Shown here: piece by piece, positions 28,538 to 38,472 of the stretch | How the letters are laid out: the number at the start of each line of letters is the position of its first letter | Position numbering within the stretch: the first letter of the stretch is position 1 | NCBI GenBank assembly: GCA_018780805.1 | Contig: JADMJD010000128.1 | Location: 1-64,000 of the forward strand | From: Rubrivivax sp. | GTDB lineage: Bacteria > Pseudomonadota > Gammaproteobacteria > Burkholderiales > Burkholderiaceae_C | DNA: 64,000 nucleotides | Reading direction: 5' to 3' | Notes under the pieces: model-generated | Told to the model about the DNA's origin: nothing | Databases searched by the model: none | The model's input: only the letters and a program-made list of their open reading frames with translations | Position numbers and translations under genes: made by a program

Positions 28538-29893
28538 ATGTCCACCTTGCTTGAAGAACCTGCTGTGCGCACGGCGCGGGCCACTGAACGCGACGCAGCC
28601 GAGGGCCTGGCACTGGAGCGCATTGCCGTCATCGGCCTGGGTTATGTGGGTCTGCCGTTGGTGGTGGAGTTCGGCAAGCAGGGCCGCACCATCGGCCTGG
28701 ACATCGCGCGGCACAAGGTCGAGCTCTGCCAGCGCGGGCAGGACCCCTCACGCGAACTGAGCGACGAGGCGATGAAAGCCAGCAGCCATGCCGTCTACAC
28801 CGACGACCCCCAGTTGCTGGCCGAGGCGGACGTGATCATCGTGGCCGTGCCCACGCCGGTGGACGTCGCCCACATCCCGGACTTCGGGCCGCTGATCGGT
28901 GCCAGCACCAGCGTGGGCCGGCACATGAAAAAGGGCGCGCTGGTCATCTACGAAAGCACGGTCTACCCCGGTGCCACCGAGGAGGTCTGCATTCCGGTGC
29001 TGGAGCGCGAAAGTGGCCTGCGCTGGAAGCAGGATTTCTCCGTCGGTTACAGCCCCGAGCGCATCAACCCGGGCGACCGCGAACACACGCTGACCCGGGT
29101 GCTGAAGATCGTGAGCGGCGATTCACCCGAGACGCTAGAGCGTGTGGCCCGGGTCTACGAGCGCATCGTCGAGCCCGGTGTGCACCGCGCCAGCAGCATC
29201 AAGGCGGCGGAAGCGGCCAAGGTGATCGAAAACACCCAGCGCGACCTGAACATCGCGTTGATGAACGAGCTGTCCATCATCTTCGACCGCATGGGCATCG
29301 ACACCCACGAGGTGCTGGAGGCGGCCGGCACCAAGTGGAACTTCCTGAAGTTCAAGCCCGGTCTGGTGGGCGGCCACTGCATCGGCGTGGACCCGTATTA
29401 CCTCACCCACAAGGCCGACATGCTGGGTTATCACCCGCAGGTCATCCTGGCCGGGCGCCGCATCAACGACGGCATGGGCAAGTTCATCGCCGAGCAGACC
29501 ATCAAGCAGATGATCGCCGCCGGCAGCTACATCAAGGGCGCGCGCGTCAACGTGCTGGGCATGACCTTCAAGGAAAACTGCGCCGATCTGCGCAACAGCA
29601 AAGTCATCGACATCGTGCGCGAGCTGCAGTTTTTTGGCGTCGAGGTGCACGTGACCGACCCGCATGCCGATGCGCACGAAGCGCTGGCGGAATACGGTGT
29701 GCAGCTGCAGACCTGGGACGACCTGCCGCGCGCCGACGCCGTGGTGGCCGCCGTGGCGCATCAGGACTACGCCGCGCTGAGCCCGGAAGACCTGGGGCGC
29801 AAGCTCATCAAGGGCGGTGTGGTCATCGACGTCAAGTCGATGTATTCGCCGGTGCCGCTGCGGCTGGCGGGGTTCAGGGTGTGGCGGTTGTGA
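28538..29893 (+). CDS. Nucleotide sugar dehydrogenase (TviB/WbpO-like, UDP-HexNAc 6-dehydrogenase type)
   Basis: IAVIGLGYVGLPLVVEFGKQG, YSPERINPGDREHTL, KWNFLKFKPGLVGGHCIGVDPYYLTHKA; start MSTLLEEPAVR. Confidence 0.9.
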   Translation: MSTLLEEPAVRTARATERDAAEGLALERIAVIGLGYVGLPLVVEFGKQGRTIGLDIARHKVELCQRGQDPSRELSDEAMKASSHAVYTDDPQLLAEADVIIVAVPTPVDVAHIPDFGPLIGASTSVGRHMKKGALVIYESTVYPGATEEVCIPVLERESGLRWKQDFSVGYSPERINPGDREHTLTRVLKIVSGDSPETLERVARVYERIVEPGVHRASSIKAAEAAKVIENTQRDLNIALMNELSIIFDRMGIDTHEVLEAAGTKWNFLKFKPGLVGGHCIGVDPYYLTHKADMLGYHPQVILAGRRINDGMGKFIAEQTIKQMIAAGSYIKGARVNVLGMTFKENCADLRNSKVIDIVRELQFFGVEVHVTDPHADAHEALAEYGVQLQTWDDLPRADAVVAAVAHQDYAALSPEDLGRKLIKGGVVIDVKSMYSPVPLRLAGFRVWRL

Positions 29894-29921
29894 GGCCAGC
29901 GAATGCGAGCGAGTGATCATG

Positions 29922-29996
29922 TGGCGCCCCCGGCGGGAATCGAACCCACATCTGAGACTTAGGAGGTCCCCGTTCTATCCATTGAACTACGGCGGC
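29922..29996 (-). tRNA. tRNA-Arg (anticodon CCT)
   Basis: Cloverleaf read on the minus strand: GCCGCCGTAGTTCAATGGATAGAACGGGGACCTCCTAAGTCTCAGATGTGGGTTCGATTCCCGCCGGGGGCGCCA; anticodon loop CTCCTAA; encoded CCA; one G-G acceptor mismatch. Confidence 0.93.
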
Positions 29997-30015
29997 GCGG
30001 CAGCGCGGGATTCTG

Positions 30016-33000
30016 TCACGGCACGCGCCAGATCCAGATCAGGTCCAGCGAGTTCTCGGCCCCGCTCTGGGCCCGCAGCGTGAAACGCTGGGCCGCGCGG
30101 TAGATCAGCTGCCAGGTGCCCACGGTGGCGTTCACGCCGCGTTCATAGCCCACGTACCAGCGTTGGCTGAGCTGTTTGCCCAGCGTGACGATGGTTTCGC
30201 TGGTGCTGTCGTCGGATTGCCGCACCGACAGCTCGTCCAGCCCCAGGCTGCGGATCAGCGTGTCGGTAGGGGCCTCGCCTTCGCCGGCCAGCAGGGCGAT
30301 GGCGGCACGCTGCAGCAGCGCGGTGTCGGCCCGGCCCAGGCCGCCGGGGTCGCGGCCCAGCACCAGCCAGGCGAGTTTGTCGGTGTCGCTCAGTTCGGGG
30401 TCGGAATGCAGCCGGATGCGCGGCGACTGCGCGGTGCCGGTGATGGCCACGCCGACCTCGATGTCCAGGTTGGGCCGCAGGGCCAGCACGTCCAGCCGCG
30501 GGTTGTCGGCCGGCCCGTAGAAGGCCACGATGCCACGTTGGATGGCCAGCTTCTGGCCGTAGGCGGCGTAGGTGCCACGCTCGGCGTTCACCGTGCCGTT
30601 CACCGCCAGCCGGCCCGTGGGCGCGCTGATGCGCAGGTCGCCGCGCAGCAAGGTGTCCAGCCCGCGGCCACGCACCTTGAGCTGCTGGCCCAGCGAGATG
30701 TCCAGCGCCACGTCGGTGCTGCGCGGTTTGCGGGTGGTGGTGGGGTCGGCTGCGGCCACCTCGGGTGCGCCGGGGCGGCGCACGTTCACGTCGTCGGCCA
30801 GGCTGGGCGCGTCGCTGCGGCTGGCGTCGAACAGCGCTTCGTCCACGTTCAGCTTGCCCTTGAGCGCCAATGACTGCGGCTTGAGCGTCAGCTCGGCGTT
30901 GCCGCTGGCCACCAGCCGGCGGTCCACCCGGCCCAGCACCTGGAACTGTTCGGCGCGCAGCTGCAGCCGGGCTTCGGGTGGGTTGACGAGGTCGGCGCCG
31001 CCGGTGACGGTGAGTGTGCCGGTGCCGGCGCGGAAGCTGAAACGTTCGATGTTGGCGCGGTTGCCTTCCAGCCGCAGCAAAACATCACCGCCGGTGACGT
31101 TGACACCTTGCAGCAGGTTGCGCACCCCCAGGCCGCTGCCCGACAAGGTGCCGTTGACGGCAGGGTTGGCAAACCGGCCGCTGAACACACCGTCGGTTTC
31201 CAGCGCACCTTCCAGCCGCCAGCCGGGCGGCACCCAGGCGCCCCAGATGCCCAGGTTGGCCACGCGCGCCTGCACGCCGCCGTCCACCACGGCGTCGGGC
31301 CCGGGCCAGCGGCGGTCGGGCGTGGTCTGCACACGCAGCAGGCCACCGGCGGCGCCCAGCGTGCGGCCGGCCAGGGCCTGCGTGAAGGTCCAGGTGCCGT
31401 CGTGGGCGTTCAGCGCGAGGCGCAGGTCGGTCAGGCCCAGGGCCAGCGGCGCCTCGGCGGTGTCGCGCACCTGCAGGTCGCCACCCTGGCGTTCGAAGAC
31501 CAGGTCGGCGTCGAAGCGTTCACCGGCTTTCAGGTCCAGCGTGGCGCCCACGCGCAGGTCGCCGTCCCAGCCCAGATCAGGCTGCCAGCGCGCCAGCAGC
31601 GGCGCCACACGCAGGCTCTCCAGCCGTGCGCGCAGGGTCAGCGCACCGGTGTCGTAGCGCACCTCGTCCCAGGCCAGGGCTATGTCGCCGGCCAGCTTCA
31701 GCCGGCCGGCGTCGGCACGCAGGCGTTGCAGGCCACCGTCGGGGCCTAGCGCCAGTTCGGCGCGCAGCGGGCCAGCGTCCAGCCAGTCGCGTGGGGGTGT
31801 GCCGGCCAAGGGCACGCGGCCGTCCCAGCCGCCAGCCGTCAGGCTCTCCAGCTGGCCGGTCCAGCGCCAGCCTTCGGGGCCGTGTTGGGCCTGACCATCA
31901 CCGCGCAGCGCCAGCCGTGTGCCACGTTGTGATTTCAGCGCAAAGGTCTGTTCCAGCACCGCCGGTGGTACCAAGGGCAGCGCGGCGTCGATGCGAAGCC
32001 GGTGGCTGGCCAGCGTGCCGGCCAGCTCGGCGCTGGCCACGGGCACCTTCTGGCCGCGCCAGGCCAGGTCCGTCATGGCCACTGTGGCATTCAGGGGTTG
32101 TTCGGTGCCACCGGTGGCATCGGCCGACAGGCGCCATTGCAGCGTGCCCTGGCCCAGCGCCAGCGGCCCGGCGCCCAGGGCCTGCAGCCGCGCGTGGCCG
32201 CTGCCGGCCATCACGGGCCAGCGGCCTTGCAGGGTGGCGTCGGCTTCGGCCTGGCCCCCGCGCGGCGCCCAGGGGGCCAGCGCCGGGTGCAGGGCGGCCA
32301 GCGGCGCCAGCGCGGCCAGGGCCGGTGCACGCAGCGTGAGCTGCCAGCGGTCGGCACGGCCATCGGCCAAGGGGTCGGCCTGGCCGCTGATGGTGAGCTG
32401 GTTGCCGGCCAGGTCCAGCGCGGCCTGCACCTGGGCGCCGGGGCTCAGGCTGAGCTGGCCCTGCACCGGCACACCGGCCAGCTGGGACGGCGCCAGCCGC
32501 AGCTGCGCCTGGCCGGCCAGGGCACGCCAGGCCTCGGGCTGCGTGTGTGTGCGCGCCAGAGCGCGGTCCGGCAGCGTGAGCGCCAGTGTCCAGTCGCCGT
32601 TCAGCTTGTGCGGGCCGCGGCGCCACGGGCTGTCTTCCGGCCCGGGCCACCAGGGCAGCGGGTCGAAGTCGGCCAGCCGGCCTTCACTGGCCAGCGACCA
32701 GCCGGCCCCCGCGCGCCGCAGCGTGGCGCTGGCCTCGGCGCTGGCCGTGCCGGTGCGCGCCTGCAGGCTGCGCAGCTGGAATTGTTCTGCGCTGGCGCTG
32801 GCGTCCAGCACCACTTGAACCGGTGTGGGCGCGGTGCTCAGCCGGCCTTCCAGCCGGCCTTGCAGTGTGGCCCGCCAGGGCGTGGGGGGTGTTGCGGATG
32901 TCGCGGATGGGCCGGCCTGCGGGTCGGGTGACGGCAGGCCGGTGAGCACCCCTTGCAGCGCGCCACCCAGTTGCATGGCCGCGGCGCGGCCGTCCACGCG

Positions 33001-34155
33001 CTGCGGCTGCAGGCCTTCGACGCGGGTGTCCAGCGTCAGCGTGTGGCCCAACCATTCGCCGCTGCCCGCCCAGCGGCCGGCGCTTGCGCTGGCGTCGGCC
33101 AGCTGCAGCGTGAAGGCTTCGATGGCCACGCGGTCGGGCTGGGCCAGCAGCGCACGCAGCCGCAGCTCGGCCTGGCGCAGCGGCAGCCGGCCCTCGTTCC
33201 AGCGGCCGGGCTGTTGGTTCTGCAGCGTCAGCTCGGCCAGGAAGGGTGCGTCGCGGGCACTGCTGCGCAGCGTGGCCTCGCCGTTCAGACGGGTCTGCGG
33301 CCAGCCGCTGGCCAGGGCCGCGAGGTCCAGGTCCCGGGTGCGGGCCGACAGGGCCGCCAGCGGCCAGGGCGCAAATGGCGTCAGCGTGCTCTGCAGGTCC
33401 AGCGCTGCGTTGTCGGCCTGGCCGCGCAGCGTGCCCTGCAGCGCCAGCCGGTCCAGCGGCCCCTGGGCCTGCAGCGTCGCGCGCCAGGGCAGGGTGGCGC
33501 TGGGCAGGGCATGCGCCTGGGCCGTCAGGCTGAGCGGGAAAGGCGCATCGCTGCCGATCTGCGCCTGGCCTTCAGCCTGCAGCTGGTCGCGCCGGAAGCG
33601 CAGCGTCTCGATGCGGTGTTCAGCGCCGGCGGCGGCGCCGAGGTCGAGCTTGGCGCTCAGGTCCAGCACCGGCGCCTGGCCGTCGATCTGCACCCGGCCC
33701 ACCTGCAGCGGCGTCTGCACCGACACCGGCAGCCGCAGCGTGGCCGGCGCGGTCAGCGGTGTGCTGCTGGCCGGCGCGCTTTGCCACAGCAGCGCACGCA
33801 GTGTCACGTGTTCGGCCTGCAGCCCCAGCCACTGGCCCGGTGCCGGGCGCCACTGCCAGCGCAGCTTCTTGATGGCCAGGCCTTGCAGTTCCAGCCGGCC
33901 CGCCGTGCCCTGCCAGACCAGGCGCTCGGCCCCGAGGTCATCGCCCAGCAGCGCGCCGCGTTGTGCTTCCACCTGCAGGCCGGGCACGCGTTTCAGCAGC
34001 CAGGCGGTGGCCCCTTCGCTGCGCAGCAGCAGCGGTGGCAGCGTGACCGCGGCCAGCCCCAGTGCCGCCACCGTGGCCACTGTGATCCACAGGCCCACGC
34101 GGCGTCGTGCCATGGGTGGCGCGGCCGGGTTGTCTGGCGTGTCGGGGCCGTCCAT
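30016..34155 (-). CDS. tamB: Translocation and assembly module subunit TamB (DUF490/AsmA-like)
   Basis: 1379 aa, N-terminal TM, long repetitive beta body, C-terminal ...RWYVGYERGVNATVGTWQLIYRAAQRFTLRAQSGAENSLDLIWIWRVP; directly after tamA. Confidence 0.93.
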   Translation of the reverse strand: MDGPDTPDNPAAPPMARRRVGLWITVATVAALGLAAVTLPPLLLRSEGATAWLLKRVPGLQVEAQRGALLGDDLGAERLVWQGTAGRLELQGLAIKKLRWQWRPAPGQWLGLQAEHVTLRALLWQSAPASSTPLTAPATLRLPVSVQTPLQVGRVQIDGQAPVLDLSAKLDLGAAAGAEHRIETLRFRRDQLQAEGQAQIGSDAPFPLSLTAQAHALPSATLPWRATLQAQGPLDRLALQGTLRGQADNAALDLQSTLTPFAPWPLAALSARTRDLDLAALASGWPQTRLNGEATLRSSARDAPFLAELTLQNQQPGRWNEGRLPLRQAELRLRALLAQPDRVAIEAFTLQLADASASAGRWAGSGEWLGHTLTLDTRVEGLQPQRVDGRAAAMQLGGALQGVLTGLPSPDPQAGPSATSATPPTPWRATLQGRLEGRLSTAPTPVQVVLDASASAEQFQLRSLQARTGTASAEASATLRRAGAGWSLASEGRLADFDPLPWWPGPEDSPWRRGPHKLNGDWTLALTLPDRALARTHTQPEAWRALAGQAQLRLAPSQLAGVPVQGQLSLSPGAQVQAALDLAGNQLTISGQADPLADGRADRWQLTLRAPALAALAPLAALHPALAPWAPRGGQAEADATLQGRWPVMAGSGHARLQALGAGPLALGQGTLQWRLSADATGGTEQPLNATVAMTDLAWRGQKVPVASAELAGTLASHRLRIDAALPLVPPAVLEQTFALKSQRGTRLALRGDGQAQHGPEGWRWTGQLESLTAGGWDGRVPLAGTPPRDWLDAGPLRAELALGPDGGLQRLRADAGRLKLAGDIALAWDEVRYDTGALTLRARLESLRVAPLLARWQPDLGWDGDLRVGATLDLKAGERFDADLVFERQGGDLQVRDTAEAPLALGLTDLRLALNAHDGTWTFTQALAGRTLGAAGGLLRVQTTPDRRWPGPDAVVDGGVQARVANLGIWGAWVPPGWRLEGALETDGVFSGRFANPAVNGTLSGSGLGVRNLLQGVNVTGGDVLLRLEGNRANIERFSFRAGTGTLTVTGGADLVNPPEARLQLRAEQFQVLGRVDRRLVASGNAELTLKPQSLALKGKLNVDEALFDASRSDAPSLADDVNVRRPGAPEVAAADPTTTRKPRSTDVALDISLGQQLKVRGRGLDTLLRGDLRISAPTGRLAVNGTVNAERGTYAAYGQKLAIQRGIVAFYGPADNPRLDVLALRPNLDIEVGVAITGTAQSPRIRLHSDPELSDTDKLAWLVLGRDPGGLGRADTALLQRAAIALLAGEGEAPTDTLIRSLGLDELSVRQSDDSTSETIVTLGKQLSQRWYVGYERGVNATVGTWQLIYRAAQRFTLRAQSGAENSLDLIWIWRVP

Positions 34156-35981
34156 CAGAACGCGATGCCCACGCTGAAGTGGATGCGCGCCTTGCGCACT
34201 TCCTCGCCATAGGCCCAGTCGATCTTCAGCGGGCCCACCGGGCTGCGCCAGCGCAGGCCGATGCCGGCGCCGATGGCCGGGTCAAAGCCCTGGAAGCTGC
34301 TGGCTGCGCGCCCGGCGTCGATGAACACCGCGCCCCAGACCGACGGCAGCCGGCGCAGCAGCGGCCTGGCCAGCTCGATGCTGGCAGTGGCCAGTGCGTC
34401 GCCACTGTCCACCGCGCCGTCGACGATGGGGCCCAGGCTGCGGTAGCCGTAACCGCGCACCGAATCGTCACCCCCGGCGCGGAACTGCTGCGAATCGGGC
34501 ACCGCCACGCCGTCGGGGCGGAAGACCTGGCCCACTTCCAGCCGCGCCTGCCCGTACCAGCCGCCCGGCAGCGGTGTGTAGCCGGTGATGCGGCCGTACA
34601 GGCGCGAGAAGTAGCCACTGGCGCCGTTGGTGCTGTGGGCACGGCCCAGGCCGGTCTGCAGCGACAGCGTCCAGCCCTGGGTGGGCAGGATGGGGTTGTC
34701 CAGCCGGCGCCAGACGCCGTGGAAGTTGCCCGAGATGGCCAGTTCCGTGGCGTCCGGCAGGGTGCGGGCGGCGCCCAGGTATTCGGTGCTGGCGCGTTCG
34801 GCCTCCAGGTACACCAGGCGGTCGATGCGCGGCGTGCTTTGCGTGCGGCCAAAACGCAGGCGCTGCGAGAGCACGATGTCGTCGTCGCTCTGCAGGCGCT
34901 CGATGGCGCCGCCCAGCAGCCAGCGGTACTGGCGTTCCAGCGGGTGCGTGCTGATCTCGCCGTCCCAGGCCTGGCGCAGCTGGGCCCACTCGAGCTTGTT
35001 GCGCGCCACCAGTGGCCGGCCGAAGAGCCGCCGGTGCAGGTGTTCCACCGACGCACGCGGGCCGACGTTGGCGCTGTAACCCACGCCCAGCGTCCAGACC
35101 TGGCGCGGCGATTCGCGCAGGCGCACCAGCACCGGCGTGGCGCCGGCCAGCGCCGGGTCGGGTTCGAAGGTGACGGCCACGGCGTCGAACAGGCCGGCCA
35201 GGCGCAGCCGGTCCTGAAAATCCAGCAGCAGGGTCTCGCTCAGCGGTGTGCCTGGCGCAAAGCCGGCCAGGTGCTGCACGGTGCTTTGGTCGTGGTGCTG
35301 CAGCCCTCCCACCACCAGCGGGCCGCTGCGGTACAGCGGGCCACTGTCGGCCACCAGGAAGATGCGCACCTGGCGCGTGGTGGTGTCGACATCGGCCGCA
35401 GTGCCGATCCAGCTGGCCGACGCATATCCGGCGGCGCGCAGCTGGGTCAGCAGCTCGGCCTTGGTGTCGTTCCAGGGGCCGTTGCGGAAGGCCGCGCCCA
35501 CCGGCAGGTCCCAGCCTGCGCGCAGGCGGCCGGCCAGCGCCAGGGCCTGGGTCTCGCCCTTGTCGATGCGGTCCTGCAGCTCACCTTGCAGCTCCAGGTC
35601 GAAGCGGCCGATGCGCGCCCGGGCGCCCGGCTTGACGTTGACACGCACCCGGTCACCGTCGCGCTGCAGCGTGACCTCGGGGTCGAAAAAACCTTCGGTC
35701 TGCAGCAGCTGGGCGGCCTGTGCCGGGGCCGCGGCCAGCAGCCGCGCCAACTCGGATTCGGCGATGCGGTCGTCGCCCACCAGGGTGGCCAGGCGCGCGA
35801 TGTCCAGGTGGCGTTGCAGCAGCTCGGCGAGGTCGCCGGGCGCGTCGACCGTCACCTTCACCGGCGACACCGGCAGCGGCGCAGGCGGGGCCGTGCCGTC
35901 GGCAGCGGGTGCGCCCAACCCGGGCAACATGGCGCAGCCGCTGGCCAGCGCGGCCAGCAGCAGGATCAGCCAACGGATCAT
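34155..35981 (-). CDS. tamA: TamA/BamA-family outer membrane assembly protein (lipoprotein-like N-terminus)
   Basis: MIRWLILLLAALASGCAML lipobox, POTRA-like region, C-terminal beta-barrel with RAGGDDSVRGYGYRSLGP and PLKIDWAYGEEVRKARIHFSVGIAF. Confidence 0.9.
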   Translation of the reverse strand: MIRWLILLLAALASGCAMLPGLGAPAADGTAPPAPLPVSPVKVTVDAPGDLAELLQRHLDIARLATLVGDDRIAESELARLLAAAPAQAAQLLQTEGFFDPEVTLQRDGDRVRVNVKPGARARIGRFDLELQGELQDRIDKGETQALALAGRLRAGWDLPVGAAFRNGPWNDTKAELLTQLRAAGYASASWIGTAADVDTTTRQVRIFLVADSGPLYRSGPLVVGGLQHHDQSTVQHLAGFAPGTPLSETLLLDFQDRLRLAGLFDAVAVTFEPDPALAGATPVLVRLRESPRQVWTLGVGYSANVGPRASVEHLHRRLFGRPLVARNKLEWAQLRQAWDGEISTHPLERQYRWLLGGAIERLQSDDDIVLSQRLRFGRTQSTPRIDRLVYLEAERASTEYLGAARTLPDATELAISGNFHGVWRRLDNPILPTQGWTLSLQTGLGRAHSTNGASGYFSRLYGRITGYTPLPGGWYGQARLEVGQVFRPDGVAVPDSQQFRAGGDDSVRGYGYRSLGPIVDGAVDSGDALATASIELARPLLRRLPSVWGAVFIDAGRAASSFQGFDPAIGAGIGLRWRSPVGPLKIDWAYGEEVRKARIHFSVGIAF

Positions 35982-37150
35982 TTGCTGAGCAGCCGCATCG
36001 CCCCTTCGAGGCCCGCCAGCGACAGCGGAAACATGCGCTGGTTCATCAGCTGCTGCACCACGGCGATGCTCTGGCGGTACTGCCACACACCTTGCGGCTC
36101 GGGGTTGATCCAGGCAAAGCGCGGGAAGGCGCTGGTCAGCCGCTGCAGCCACTCGGCGCCCGGCTCTTCGTTGTTGTATTCCACGCTGCCACCCGGCTGC
36201 AGGATCTCGTAGGGGCTCATGGTCGCGTCCCCCACGAAGATCAGCTTGTAGTCCTTGTTGTACTTGCGGATGATGTCCCAGGTGGGGGTTTTTTCGCTGA
36301 AACGGCGGCGGTTGTTCTTCCACATGAAGTCATAAACACAGTTGTGGAAGTAATAGAACTCCAGGTGCTTGAACTCGGTCTTGGTCGCGCTGAACAGCTC
36401 TTCCACGCGGTGGATGTGTTCGTCCATCGTGCCGCCCACGTCCATCAGCAGCAAGACTTTCACCTTGTTGTGGCGCTCCGGCACCATCGCGATGTCCAGC
36501 AGGCCGGCGTTGGCCGCGGTGCGGTGGATGGTGTCGTCCAGGTCCAGTTCCAGCTCGTTGCCTTCGCGTGCAAAACGCCGCAGCCGGCGCAGCGCCACCT
36601 TGATGTTGCGCGTGCCCAGTTCCTTGGTGTCGTCGTAGTCCTTGTAGGCCCGCTGGTCCCAGACCTTGACGGCACTTTTGTTGCGGCCCTTGTCCTGCCC
36701 GATGCGGATGCCCTGCGGGTTGTAGCCGTAGGCGCCGAAGGGGCTGGTGCCGCCGGTGCCGATCATGCGGCTGCCCCCTTCGTGGCGCTCCTTCTGCTCC
36801 TCGAAACGCTTCTTCAGCGTTTCCATCAGCTCGTCCCAGCCCATTTTTTCGATGGCCGCCTTCTGCTCGGCCGTCAGCTCCAGTTCCAGCGTCTTGCGCA
36901 GCCATTCCAGCGGCAGGTCGCGGCTGAAATCGGTGAGCATCTCCACACCCTTGAAGTAGGCCGAAAACGCACGGTCGAACTTGTCGAAGTGGGCCTCGTC
37001 CTTGACCAGCGTGGTGCGGGCCAGGTAATAAAAGTCATCGACCGAGCTGTCGATGACGCCGGCCTGCAGCGCCTCCAGCAGGGTCAGGAATTCCTTGACC
37101 GACACCGGCAGCTTGGCGGCACGCAGCGTGTAGAAGAAGTTGATCAGCAT
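35978..37150 (-). CDS. vWA-domain protein (CoxE/YehP-like)
   Basis: VLLLMDVGGTMDEHIHRVEELFSA (degenerate MIDAS DVGGTM) and LIFVGDATMSPYEI; start MLINFFYTLRAAKLPVSVKEF; stop overlaps the tamA start (ATGA). Confidence 0.85.
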   Translation of the reverse strand: MLINFFYTLRAAKLPVSVKEFLTLLEALQAGVIDSSVDDFYYLARTTLVKDEAHFDKFDRAFSAYFKGVEMLTDFSRDLPLEWLRKTLELELTAEQKAAIEKMGWDELMETLKKRFEEQKERHEGGSRMIGTGGTSPFGAYGYNPQGIRIGQDKGRNKSAVKVWDQRAYKDYDDTKELGTRNIKVALRRLRRFAREGNELELDLDDTIHRTAANAGLLDIAMVPERHNKVKVLLLMDVGGTMDEHIHRVEELFSATKTEFKHLEFYYFHNCVYDFMWKNNRRRFSEKTPTWDIIRKYNKDYKLIFVGDATMSPYEILQPGGSVEYNNEEPGAEWLQRLTSAFPRFAWINPEPQGVWQYRQSIAVVQQLMNQRMFPLSLAGLEGAMRLLSK

Positions 37151-37248
37151 CACGGGCCCTCGACAGCCGCCCATTCTGAGGCCTGGGCCACGGTCTTGCC
37201 CGGGATCGGGTTCAAGGTCCGGCTGTAACGGCCGATACAGGCGGCGAC

Positions 37249-38472
37249 ATGGGGCATGCCGACATCCTGATGGCCGTGGTCGTGGTGCTGCAGGCCTTTT
37301 TTGGCCTGGGCTGGGCCGCGAGCGCCTCGCTGCTGCGCCTGGCACCGCGGCCGGCGCTGAACTGGGGCGTCTCGGCGGCCTTGATCGCGGTGGCATTGAT
37401 CCTGTTCCTGCTGCGTGGCCGTGCCCCCGACCTGCTGGCGCACCCGGTGGCCAACGTGCTGGCCCTCGCGGCGCTGATGACGATCCGGCGCGGCCTGCAG
37501 GCCTTCCTGCGCCTGCCTCTGCGCGACCGCGAGAGTGCAGCCGTCCTGCTGCTGTGCGCGGGTTTCAACCTGGTCTGGGCCGGACCGCAGGGCAGCTGGC
37601 CGGCCGGCGCCGTGATCGCCACGTCGGGCTGCGTGGCCTGGACCCTGGGCCGCACGACGTTGGAAATCCTGGCGCCGCTGCGGCGCGAGTTCGGTGCGGC
37701 AGGCGCGTGGCTGGTGGCCTGGCCCTACGCCCTGGGCACCTTGCTGTTCAGCCTGCGTTTTGGCCTGGGTCTGCTGCTGCCGGCGCAGGTGGCCCGGCCG
37801 GTGAACGTGGACAACGCCTTCAACATCGGCGTGGTGTTGACCATCCTGGTGCTGAACCTGGCCATCAACGCCAGTCTGGCGGTGCTGGTGCTGCTGCGCC
37901 TGGTGCGCAAGCTGCAGCGTTTGTCCAACCACGACCCGCTGACCGGATTGTTGAACCGGCGCCGGCTGATGCAGGTGCTGCGCGAGCAGAAGCAGGCCCT
38001 GCTGCGCCACGGCGAGCCCTGGTCGCTGCTGCTGCTGGACCTGGACCACTTCAAGCGTGTCAACGACGAACACGGCCATGCCGCGGGCGACCATGTGCTG
38101 GTGACGGTGGCGACGCTGCTGAAGGCGCAGGCGCGTGAGCTCGACCAGGTGGCCCGCATGGGTGGCGAGGAGTTCTGCATCGTCCTGCCACGCACCGGGG
38201 CCGAGGGTGCGCAGCTGCTGGCGGAGCGCCTGCGCCAGGCCCTGGCGCAGGCGCCGCTGGCCACCGGTGATGACGGCCAGGCCACGGCGCTGCACATGAC
38301 GGTGAGCATCGGCGTGGCCAGCTGCACGTCCGCCGACGAATCGGCCGACCAGGTGCTGGGCCGGGCTGACCGCGCGCTCTACGCGGCCAAACACGCCGGC
38401 CGCAACCGCGTCAGCGTGGCCGCTTCGGTGCTGCCGGCGGGGCCCCCGGGTCGTGCCGCTGCAGCCAGCTGA
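37249..38472 (+). CDS. Membrane diguanylate cyclase (GGDEF)
   Basis: Multiple N-terminal TM segments; DPLTGLLNRRRLMQVL; I-site RELD five residues before GGEEF. Confidence 0.9.
   Translation: MGHADILMAVVVVLQAFFGLGWAASASLLRLAPRPALNWGVSAALIAVALILFLLRGRAPDLLAHPVANVLALAALMTIRRGLQAFLRLPLRDRESAAVLLLCAGFNLVWAGPQGSWPAGAVIATSGCVAWTLGRTTLEILAPLRREFGAAGAWLVAWPYALGTLLFSLRFGLGLLLPAQVARPVNVDNAFNIGVVLTILVLNLAINASLAVLVLLRLVRKLQRLSNHDPLTGLLNRRRLMQVLREQKQALLRHGEPWSLLLLDLDHFKRVNDEHGHAAGDHVLVTVATLLKAQARELDQVARMGGEEFCIVLPRTGAEGAQLLAERLRQALAQAPLATGDDGQATALHMTVSIGVASCTSADESADQVLGRADRALYAAKHAGRNRVSVAASVLPAGPPGRAAAAS

Noticed and set aside
27035-28714. 559-aa minus-strand ORF
   Set aside because: Antisense to the ATP-grasp gene; shadow frame composition
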